Source: Paralcaligenes sp039935015
Lineage (GTDB): Bacteria > Pseudomonadota > Gammaproteobacteria > Burkholderiales > Burkholderiaceae_B
Reading direction: 5' to 3'
NCBI GenBank assembly: GCA_039935015.1
Contig: JBDTLC010000116.1
Location: 1-21,828 of the forward strand
Length of the DNA stretch: 21,828 nt
Of this stretch, positions 1 through 5,943 are shown piece after piece. Numbering within the stretch: position 1 is the first letter of the stretch; each line of letters opens with the position of its first letter. The notes under the pieces are model-generated. The model was not told the origin of the DNA. It did no database searches and saw only the letters and a list, made by a program, of their open reading frames with translations. The position numbers and the translations under genes were made by a program.

Positions 1-1228
1 CGATGGTGGGAAACGTATGCGCCGCACAGGTTTTACCGATTAGCAGCGAGTCGCACTGCGTATAGTTGCGCGCGCCTTCGGCTTTGGGCGTCATGCGCAC
101 CAGGCCGCGAAACACATTGCTGCCGTACCCCGCCGAAATCCCCTTGGACAAAATGGTGCTGCGGGTATTGCGGCCCATATGAATCATCTTGGTGCCTGTG
201 TCGGCCTGCTGCCGGTGATTTGCCAGCGCCACCGAGTAAAACTCGCCTACCGAATCGTCACCACGCAGAATCACGCTGGGATACTTCCAGGTAATGGCCG
301 AGCCGGTTTCAACCTGAGTCCAGGCGATGTGTGAGCGCGCGCCGCGACAATCGCCACGCTTGGTCACGAAATTGTAGATACCACCCTTACCGTCCTTGTC
401 GCCGGGATACCAGTTTTGCACAGTGGAATATTTGATACGCGCGTCGTCGAGCGCCACTAATTCGACCACCGCCGCATGCAACTGGTTTTCATCGCGCATA
501 GGAGCCGTACAGCCTTCCAGATAACTGACCGATGCACCCTCTTCGGCAATAATCAGTGTACGTTCGAACTGGCCGGAGTCTTTGGCGTTGATACGGAAGT
601 AGGTCGATAATTCCATGGGGCAACGTACCCCTTTGGGAATAAAGACAAACGAGCCGTCAGTGAATACCGCCGAATTCAACGCGGCGTAAAAGTTGTCACC
701 CTGGGGAACTACGCTACCCAGATATTTACGCACTAAGTCCGGGTGATTTTTAACAGCCTCGGAAAACGAACAGAAGATAACACCGTGTTCGGCCAACTGT
801 TTCTGAAATGTCGTGGCGACGGATACCGAATCGAACACCGCGTCAACCGCCACACCCGCCAGGCGGGCACGTTCATGCAGAGGCACCCCAAGTTTTTCGT
901 AAGTGCGCAACAGCTCCGGATCAACTTCATCAAGGCTTTTGGGGCCGTCTTTTTTTTGCTTCGGAGCCGAATAATAAATAATGTCCTGAAAATCAACCTT
1001 TGGATAACTGACGTGAGCCCACTCGGGCAGACTCATCGTAAGCCAATGCCGATATGCCGATAACCTCCATTCGAGCATGAACTCGGGCTCGCCCTTCTTG
1101 GCCGAGATCATGCGTATGGTGTCTTCCGACAAGCCCTTGGGTACGCTATCGGTTTCCAGTTCGGTGACAAAACCGGCCGCGTACTCACGATCAAGAAACG
1201 AGTCGATCTTGTCCGTAACGGTATTCAT
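1..1228 (-). CDS. sufB: SufB, Fe-S cluster assembly scaffold subunit (3' end cut by window edge)
   Basis: SufB is the core scaffold subunit of the cytoplasmic SufBCD complex, which builds Fe-S clusters with sulfur from SufS/SufE. Reading the minus strand from ATG at 1228 gives one uninterrupted frame of 409 residues to the left edge. It begins MNTVTDKIDSFLDREYAAGF and contains family blocks such as MLEWRLSAYRHWL, VPLHERARLAGVAVD, FIPKGVRCPMELSTYFRIN, YLEGCTAPMRDENQLHAA, NWYPGDKDGKGGIYNFVTKR and NYTQCDSLLIGKTCAAHTFPT. Family members are about 480 residues, so some 70-80 C-terminal residues lie outside. The ATG overlaps the stop of the upstream regulator (ATGA), which suggests translational coupling, and sufC/sufD/sufS probably follow beyond the edge. 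No frameshift is seen. The family assignment is very secure. Confidence 0.97.
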   Translation of the reverse strand, partial: MNTVTDKIDSFLDREYAAGFVTELETDSVPKGLSEDTIRMISAKKGEPEFMLEWRLSAYRHWLTMSLPEWAHVSYPKVDFQDIIYYSAPKQKKDGPKSLDEVDPELLRTYEKLGVPLHERARLAGVAVDAVFDSVSVATTFQKQLAEHGVIFCSFSEAVKNHPDLVRKYLGSVVPQGDNFYAALNSAVFTDGSFVFIPKGVRCPMELSTYFRINAKDSGQFERTLIIAEEGASVSYLEGCTAPMRDENQLHAAVVELVALDDARIKYSTVQNWYPGDKDGKGGIYNFVTKRGDCRGARSHIAWTQVETGSAITWKYPSVILRGDDSVGEFYSVALANHRQQADTGTKMIHMGRNTRSTILSKGISAGYGSNVFRGLVRMTPKAEGARNYTQCDSLLIGKTCAAHTFPTI

Positions 1229-1722
1229 TTATGCAAACTCCATGTCATAAGGGTGATATCTTTGCCGCCGGCTTGCGGCTTGGTGACCGGGCGTTCGTGC
1301 ATTGGATATTCAAGGGGGATCGGGCGCACCATATCGGCAATACTGATGTCTTCCAGGGTGCGCCGAACAATAGCGTTAATGCGTTGCCAGTTAGAACGGC
1401 CGTGGCAATTGGCCTCGAAACTGCAAGCGCCAGGTGTAGAACTGCACTCGGTCATGCCAAACGGCTGGTCCTCAAGCGCGTCGACTACTTGGGCAATGCT
1501 GATCTGGCTGGCGGAGCGTGCCAGAATGTAGCCGCCGTGCGAACCACGGCTGCTTCTAACCAAGTCGCGGCGACCCAAGGTCTTAAGCACTTTGCTGACC
1601 GTAGGCTGGCCCAGACCGATGGCCGACGCAAGATCGGCTACGCTAAACAGCCGCTCAGGACTGATCGCCATGTGCGTGAGCACAAGGGTGCCATAATCGA
1701 CGATTTTGCTGATACGCAACAT
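1225..1722 (-). CDS. sufR: Rrf2-family SUF system regulator (SufR/IscR-like)
   Basis: 165-residue Rrf2-family transcription factor. A winged helix-turn-helix occupies roughly residues 1-70 (MLRISKIVDYGTLVLTHMA, then LASAIGLGQPTVSKVLKTLG and RSSRGSHGGYILAR). A cysteine cluster follows: C93, C100 and C106 (C-x6-C-x5-C), with H107 after the last. IscR binds its [2Fe-2S] cluster with three cysteines at C92, C98 and C104, so this protein probably senses Fe-S status; cluster binding is inference. It is the first gene of the suf operon and overlaps sufB by 4 bases, matching the known 'FeS assembly SUF system regulator' subgroup. A GGAG sits upstream of the ATG. The promoter just upstream carries a pseudo-palindrome that would suit autoregulation. 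The name sufR is used for the role; cyanobacterial SufR is a different family. Confidence 0.9.
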   Translation of the reverse strand: MLRISKIVDYGTLVLTHMAISPERLFSVADLASAIGLGQPTVSKVLKTLGRRDLVRSSRGSHGGYILARSASQISIAQVVDALEDQPFGMTECSSTPGACSFEANCHGRSNWQRINAIVRRTLEDISIADMVRPIPLEYPMHERPVTKPQAGGKDITLMTWSLHK

Positions 1723-1753
1723 TCAAGGGCTCCAGAACCCATTGGTTAAGCAT

Positions 1754-1783
1754 ACAGTACTTGTTTAGTCCTATATGTGTCAA
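1754..1783 (-). promoter_or_regulatory. suf operon promoter with probable Rrf2/IscR-type operator
   Basis: On the minus strand TTGACA (1783-1778) is followed after 18 bases by TACTGT (1759-1754), 31 bases before the regulator ATG. Embedded here is the imperfect inverted repeat ATAGGACT, 5 bases (AAACA), AGTACTGT (1774-1754), whose arms match at 6 of 8 positions. It covers the -10 and most of the spacer. The layout resembles the IscR type 1 site, where the Rrf2 protein binds across its own promoter. The -35 is a perfect consensus; regulator binding is inferred from position and family. Confidence 0.6.
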
Positions 1784-1820
1784 GAATCACCCTAATGGGA
1801 AAAGGGCCAAAAAACAGCCG

Positions 1821-3623
1821 CTACGAAAGGGCGTGCCCCGCCTGTTGTAAACGCCACATTTGCGCGTAACGTCCACTTTTTTGCAGCAAACCATCATGCG
1901 AGCCGCGCTCGATCACACGGCCGTGGTCGAGCACAATAATTTCATCGGCATTGGCAATCGTCGACAAGCGGTGGGCAATGATCAACGTGGTGCGGCTCTT
2001 GGCGATCTGGTCAAGCTCTTTCTGTATGGTTCTTTCCGTGCGTGTATCCAGCGCACTGGTGGCCTCATCGAAAATCAGGATAGGGGGATTTTTCAATAAT
2101 GTACGGGCAATCGCCACACGCTGCTTTTCGCCACCTGATAGCTTCAGGCCTCGCTCGCCTACCTGTGTCTCGTAACCATCGGGCAGGCTCATGACGAAGT
2201 CATGAATGCTGGCCGCTCTGGCGGCCCCGATGATATCGTCCTGACTGGCGCCGGGATTACCGTAGGCGATGTTGTACAGAATGCTGTCATTAAATAGCAC
2301 TGTGTCCTGAGGCACGATCCCTATATGCCGCCGCAAGCTGGCCTGGCTTAAATCTCGTGTGTCGATACCGTTAATCTTGATGGAGCCAGAGCCCACATCA
2401 TAAAAACGAAACATCAACCGCGACAAAGTCGATTTACCTGCTCCAGACGAGCCCACGACGGCCAGAGTTTTTCCCGCTGGAATCGTGAAACTCACGTCAA
2501 ATAAAATCTGCCGCTTTGTCTCGTAACCGAAATCAACATGATCAAATGTAACACTTGCCTGCGGCGTGTTGAGCGTCTGCGCATCGGGCCGGTCAGCCAC
2601 CTCCTGTCCTTGTTCGAGTAAACCAAACATGCGCTCCATATCGGCTAACGCGTGCTTGATCTCGCGATACACGAAACCCAGAAAGTTCAAAGGTGCGTAT
2701 AACTGCGTTAGATAAGCCGACACCAATACGACATCGCCTACCGTCATCGTTTTGTTTACCACTCCACGGGCCGAGAGCCACAGCAGCAAAGTAATGCCAA
2801 TGGTAATGATGGTCCCCTGCCCCATGTTCAAAAGGTTTAGCGAAACCTGGTTCTTGACCGCCGAATCGACCCATTTGCCCAGATTGCGATCGTAGCGATC
2901 CAGCTCATAGCCCTCATTACCAAAATACTTGACTGTTTCATAATTGATCAAGGCGTCAATAGCACGGCTATTGGCCTTGCTGTCCAGCTCGTTCATGCTG
3001 CGCCGATATACCATGCGCCGTTCGGTGACCAACAACGTAAAGGCAATGTAGGCAGCAATCGTGCCCAGCGTCACTACTGCAAACCAGAAATCGTAGCGCC
3101 ACAGTAAAATCGCGGTCACCATACTGATTTCCAGCAAGGTCGGCAACACGTTGAAGATGGTGAAATTGAGCAGAAACCCAATACCTTTGGTGCCCCGCTC
3201 AATATCTCGGCTCAGACCCCCTGTTTGACGCTGCATATGAAAGCGCATCGACAAGGAAAACAAATGTTCGAATAGCTTGGCCGCGATCCGTTGTATCGAC
3301 CCTTGGGTGACTCGAGCAAACAAGGCATCGCGCAATTCACCAAAAACGCTGCTTGCCAAACGTGCAAAGCCATAACCGATCAACGCGGCAACGGGCAATA
3401 TAAGCTGCGTAGCCGGCAGACTCAGGGTGTCGACGACATCTTTCAAATAGATAGGCAAGATGACGCTTGCGATCTTTGCGGTGACCAAACAGACCAATGC
3501 AAGCAACACCCGTCGCTTGAATTGCCAAATGTAGGGCAAAATCGATTTGATGGTCTTGATGTCGTTGCGGTCTTTGGGTGCAGGCCCGCTATGGGTAAAT
3601 CTCATGCGCAGAGGTACAGTCAT
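1821..3623 (-). CDS. Atm1/ABCB7-type ABC exporter (fused permease-ATPase half transporter)
   Basis: 600-residue half transporter that should act as an inner-membrane homodimer. The transmembrane domain spans about residues 35-330 and carries the Atm1-family segments NYETVKYFGNE (227-237) and LNLLNMGQGTI (262-272), a region that contacts glutathione in Atm1 structures. The nucleotide-binding domain has Walker A GSSGAGKS (391-398), Q-loop Q439, signature LSGGEKQ (495-501), Walker B ILIFDE (515-520) and switch H551, all intact, so it should hydrolyse ATP. Characterised Atm1 proteins export glutathione-bound sulfur, Fe-S precursors or metal-glutathione adducts. It lies 98 bp upstream of the SUF regulator on the same strand, which fits a role in Fe-S or thiol/metal homeostasis. 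The substrate cannot be read from sequence. It is divergent from an ECF sigma gene. Confidence 0.93.
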   Translation of the reverse strand: MTVPLRMRFTHSGPAPKDRNDIKTIKSILPYIWQFKRRVLLALVCLVTAKIASVILPIYLKDVVDTLSLPATQLILPVAALIGYGFARLASSVFGELRDALFARVTQGSIQRIAAKLFEHLFSLSMRFHMQRQTGGLSRDIERGTKGIGFLLNFTIFNVLPTLLEISMVTAILLWRYDFWFAVVTLGTIAAYIAFTLLVTERRMVYRRSMNELDSKANSRAIDALINYETVKYFGNEGYELDRYDRNLGKWVDSAVKNQVSLNLLNMGQGTIITIGITLLLWLSARGVVNKTMTVGDVVLVSAYLTQLYAPLNFLGFVYREIKHALADMERMFGLLEQGQEVADRPDAQTLNTPQASVTFDHVDFGYETKRQILFDVSFTIPAGKTLAVVGSSGAGKSTLSRLMFRFYDVGSGSIKINGIDTRDLSQASLRRHIGIVPQDTVLFNDSILYNIAYGNPGASQDDIIGAARAASIHDFVMSLPDGYETQVGERGLKLSGGEKQRVAIARTLLKNPPILIFDEATSALDTRTERTIQKELDQIAKSRTTLIIAHRLSTIANADEIIVLDHGRVIERGSHDGLLQKSGRYAQMWRLQQAGHALS

Positions 3624-3820
3624 TAATTGCCAGCCGGGGATTGTAGGTCTAGTTGCGACCTATTGCCTGACATAGGGTGCCCGACATTTGCTGCCTGGCA
3701 TCGACACGGCGCGATACTGTATGGAAATACTTTGTTACTCGTATCGCACCGGGCAGAGCTTTTACACAGCTCGACACCTAATACAATAATGCCAGCCCGA
3801 GAGGGAAATCCGGAGAATGT
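3624..3820. promoter_or_regulatory. Divergent promoter region with three 14-bp-spaced direct repeats
   Basis: 197-bp region between the Atm1-type exporter (-) and the ECF sigma gene (+). It contains TGCCTGACAT (3664-3673), TGCCCGACAT (3678-3687) and TGCCTGGCAT (3692-3701). These are 10-bp units separated by exactly 4 bp, each close to the 9-base palindrome TGCCnGGCA. On the minus strand a TACAAT -10 (3645-3640) precedes the exporter, but the matching -35 position is poor and coincides with the first repeat. That suggests an activator binding there. No known regulator was recognised. Confidence 0.5.
3761..3787 (+). promoter_or_regulatory. Candidate promoter of the ECF sigma / anti-sigma pair
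   Basis: TTTACA (3761-3766) and TACAAT (3782-3787) are separated by 15 bases, short for a sigma-70 promoter, and lie about 34 bases before the sigma ATG. The -10 is good and the spacing is suboptimal. An ECF-autoregulated promoter cannot be excluded because the cognate motif is unknown. Confidence 0.35.
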
Positions 3821-4357
3821 ATGCCCGTTTCACACTTCGATTACGAAGCCAAGCTCGCCGATTGCGCCCAAAACAATCAGAATGCGCTTCAGGATCTGTT
3901 TCACGAAGAGGCGCCACGCATGCTGGCACTGGCTGTCAAAATGTTGTCCCAGCGCGATGATGCGATAGATATCGTCCGCGATTCATTTGTGCTGATATGG
4001 AAAAATTCTGCCAACTACAATCCAGAAATTGGCTCGGCAAGGGCCTGGATGTACAGCATTATGCGATATCGCATACTGAACCGTCTGCGTCAATCCGGAC
4101 GACCCGCTGTGACCGATACAGACTGGATAGACAACCTGCCCGACAGCGCCACGACCGACCTCGGGGCAAACGCGTCTGGCAGTATGGCGCAGCGCCTGGC
4201 TGCGCTAGACGATGCCCAGCGTCGCCCGATACTGATGGCGTTTTACAACGGGTTTACCTACGATCAGATCGCGGCCCGCCTGGCGGCGCCCGCCACGCAA
4301 ATACGGGAGCACGTACGAGCGGGCCTGAGCAAGCTTGCAGAGGGTGAGCCAGCATGA
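3821..4357 (+). CDS. ECF-family RNA polymerase sigma factor (SigK/RpoE-like)
   Basis: 178 residues, the normal size of a group 4 sigma factor. Region 2 spans about residues 20-92, with AVKMLSQRDDAIDIVRDSFVLIW and NPEIGSARAWMYSIMRYRILNRLR recognising the -10. Region 4 spans about 122-175 (LDDAQRRPILMAFYNGFTYDQIAARL, then the helix AAPATQIREHVRAGLSKL). A GGAG at 3812-3815 precedes the ATG. Its stop overlaps the start of the RskA-type gene by 4 bases (ATGA), the classic sigma/anti-sigma arrangement, so its activity is probably held in check by that membrane protein. The stimulus is unknown. Position 163 of the recognition helix is Glu (QIREHVR), where Ser/Thr/Arg is more usual, which may alter promoter preference; that is inference. 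Confidence 0.92.
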   Translation: MPVSHFDYEAKLADCAQNNQNALQDLFHEEAPRMLALAVKMLSQRDDAIDIVRDSFVLIWKNSANYNPEIGSARAWMYSIMRYRILNRLRQSGRPAVTDTDWIDNLPDSATTDLGANASGSMAQRLAALDDAQRRPILMAFYNGFTYDQIAARLAAPATQIREHVRAGLSKLAEGEPA

Positions 4358-5091
4358 GCACCGAACAAGCCACGCCTGACAAGCTGCTAATTGCCGAATA
4401 CACACTGGGACTTTTAGGCCTGCAGGAAACGGCGCAAGCGAAATCCCTGTTAGGCAGCACACCCGATGCCGTCGCGCAAGCCTTAAAGTGGGAAGATGGC
4501 TTTCTGGGTTTAGCCGATCAACTGCCTCCCATTACGCCGCCTGCCAATCTTCTACAGCACATACAAGACTCTTTGGGCCAAAAAACTGTACTCAATCGCA
4601 GCCCACGTCACTGGGCGCATACGGTGAAGGAAACTATTGCCGCACCGTGGCACAGCATCTGGCTATGGCGCGCTCTGTGCGTGGTGCTGGCCCTAGCCGC
4701 TGTCACCTTCGCCCGCAAGCCCAAGCTGAACGTCGTACAACTCGTACCCACACAGGCCGCTATTTTACAAGCGCCCGGCCAAAGCTCAACGCCGGGATGG
4801 GTCGGCACCTTCGACAAGCTGCATAATCTGGTGTTAAAACCGTTGGTGCAAACAGAAGTGTCCGCCAGTTCTTCTGTGCAACTGTGGACACACGCTACTG
4901 AAAGCGCACCGCTACAATCGCTTGGCATCATCAACCCAAACCAAACCGTGACGGTTCCTGCGGCCACGATTGGTCAAATCAAGCCGGGACAGCTGTTCGA
5001 AATTACCATGGAAACCAAAGCAAGCGCGCCATCGACCACACCCCAGGGGCCGATTCTGTTCATCGGCCGACTCGTAGACATTGGTCAGTAA
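4354..5091 (+). CDS. RskA-family membrane anti-sigma factor
   Basis: 245-residue single-pass protein. The cytoplasmic N-terminus (about 1-100) contains LLIAEYTLGLLGLQETAQAKSLL, typical of the RskA sigma-binding domain. The H-x3-C-x2-C motif of zinc-binding (ZAS) anti-sigma factors is absent, so redox release by zinc ejection is unlikely. One transmembrane segment lies at about 102-120 (SIWLWRALCVVLALAAVTFA). The C-terminal half (about 125-245) is the periplasmic RskA domain, with GWVGTFDKLHNLVLKPL, a segment rich in Ser/Thr/Pro, and ending PQGPILFIGRLVDIGQ. Family members are released by regulated intramembrane proteolysis. The gene is translationally coupled to the ECF sigma gene, which is almost certainly its target. 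No other gene is co-transcribed. Confidence 0.88.
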   Translation: MSTEQATPDKLLIAEYTLGLLGLQETAQAKSLLGSTPDAVAQALKWEDGFLGLADQLPPITPPANLLQHIQDSLGQKTVLNRSPRHWAHTVKETIAAPWHSIWLWRALCVVLALAAVTFARKPKLNVVQLVPTQAAILQAPGQSSTPGWVGTFDKLHNLVLKPLVQTEVSASSSVQLWTHATESAPLQSLGIINPNQTVTVPAATIGQIKPGQLFEITMETKASAPSTTPQGPILFIGRLVDIGQ

Positions 5092-5101
5092 GCTAAATGT
5101 G

Positions 5102-5127
5102 CAAGGGCAATTCAGCCCTTGTGGCTG
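5102..5127. repeat. Overlapping hairpins between convergent genes; third copy of the CAGCC-CTTGT-GGCTG element
   Basis: CAAGGGC (5102-5108), a 6-base loop, then GCCCTTG (5115-5121) form a perfect 7-bp stem. It overlaps an alternative 5-bp hairpin, CAGCC-CTTGT-GGCTG (5113-5127). The element sits between the convergent anti-sigma and merR genes, where a bidirectional terminator is expected, but neither strand has a convincing T-run. The 15-base core recurs exactly at 10439-10453. Confidence 0.5.
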
Positions 5128-5135
5128 CCATCGTG

Positions 5136-5528
5136 TTAATGCGAGGACGCGTCCAGAGCCTGCGCAAGCTGCTCTCTGATAGCCAGCAGATCAGCGCGCA
5201 AAGACTGCAATTCCTGCCCGCTCAGACGCACCGCGGCATCTTGGTCGCGCGGTGCTTCGCGCGCGTCGCCCAAGCGATTGCGCGCACCGCTAATAGTGAA
5301 ACCCTGCTCATAAAGTAAATCGCGTATACGGCGAATCAGCAAAACCTCGTGGTGTTGATAATAACGACGATTACCACGACGCTTGACAGGTTTGAGTTGT
5401 GTGAACTCTTGCTCCCAATAGCGCAATACATGAGGTTTGACACAACACAGGTCACTGACCTCGCCTATCGTAAAATAACGTTTGGCGGGTATGGGCGGCA
5501 AAGTGACAGGTGGTTCGATTGGGCTCAT
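5136..5528 (-). CDS. MerR-family transcriptional regulator of the pheST-ihfA cluster
   Basis: 130 residues. A MerR winged-helix DNA-binding domain covers about residues 17-88, with KRYFTIGEVSDLCCVKPHVL, RYWEQEF, RRGNRRYYQHHEVLLIRRIR and LLYEQGFTISGARNRL. A coiled-coil-like dimerisation helix follows to the C-terminus (LSGQELQSLRADLLAIREQLAQALDAS). No metal-binding cysteine pattern follows the helix; the adjacent CC at 28-29 lies inside the HTH. The protein belongs to the small MerR subgroup commonly found downstream of ihfA in beta- and gammaproteobacteria, whose ligand is not established. It lies 87 bp after ihfA on the same strand. A TACAAT is visible just upstream of the start but without a good -35, so it may be read from the pheST-ihfA transcript. 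Confidence 0.88.
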   Translation of the reverse strand: MSPIEPPVTLPPIPAKRYFTIGEVSDLCCVKPHVLRYWEQEFTQLKPVKRRGNRRYYQHHEVLLIRRIRDLLYEQGFTISGARNRLGDAREAPRDQDAAVRLSGQELQSLRADLLAIREQLAQALDASSH

Positions 5529-5615
5529 GAGCGGATTGTATGCTGATTAGTTAACAACGCAAAAATCGAGTTCGGCATTTTCGCGCTTGCGTCAGAAGAC
5601 TGGTTGCGCCCGGAA

Positions 5616-5930
5616 TTAGTCAACAGGAGCGGGCGATTCGACTACGCCTTTAAGCTTTTGGCTGGCGTGAAAGGTCACCACTCGCCTCGCCGCAATGGGA
5701 ATGATTTCGCCAGTCTTGGGGTTGCGCCCTGGGCGCGGCGGTTTGTCGCGCACCTGGAAATTGCCAAACCCCGACAACTTGACTTCGACGCCCCGCGCCA
5801 GAGAGTCACGAATTTCTTCAAAAAAAGTATCAACAATATCTTTAGCTTCACGCTTGTTCAAACCGACACGATCGAACAACAGTTCCGCCAACTCTGCCTT
5901 GGTCAAAGTGCGAGTGTCTTCCTGAGCCAT
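5616..5930 (-). CDS. ihfA: Integration host factor alpha subunit
   Basis: 104 residues (E. coli 99). This is the alpha subunit of IHF, the nucleoid protein that binds the minor groove and bends DNA sharply, for example between NtrC enhancers and sigma-54 promoters. The fold is complete: TLTKAELAELLFDRVGLNKR, EEIRDSLARGVEVKLSGFGN, then the beta-arm PPRPGRNPKTGEIIPIAARR, with the intercalating Pro at about residue 67. I chose ATG 5930 because GAGGAG precedes it by about 9 bases and MAQEDTRTLTKAEL matches the family. A longer frame from 5966 would run into pheT. The start is 13 bp after the pheT stop, so the gene is cotranscribed with pheST, as in most gamma- and betaproteobacteria. Confidence 0.97.
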   Translation of the reverse strand: MAQEDTRTLTKAELAELLFDRVGLNKREAKDIVDTFFEEIRDSLARGVEVKLSGFGNFQVRDKPPRPGRNPKTGEIIPIAARRVVTFHASQKLKGVVESPAPVD

Positions 5931-5943
5931 AAACGTAATCTCC

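Noticed and set aside
733..996. Open frame of 87 residues on the minus strand inside the left-end gene
   Set aside because: It is the shifted frame of sufB; the sufB frame reads through this region without a break and gives conserved family sequence.
1231..1749. Plus-strand open frame of 172 residues opposite the SUF regulator
   Set aside because: Antisense shadow of a clear Rrf2-family gene; no ribosome site or recognisable domain.
3627..3968. Plus-strand open frame upstream of and overlapping the ECF sigma gene
   Set aside because: It runs through the divergent promoter and the direct repeats, has no ribosome site, and overlaps the sigma gene in another frame.
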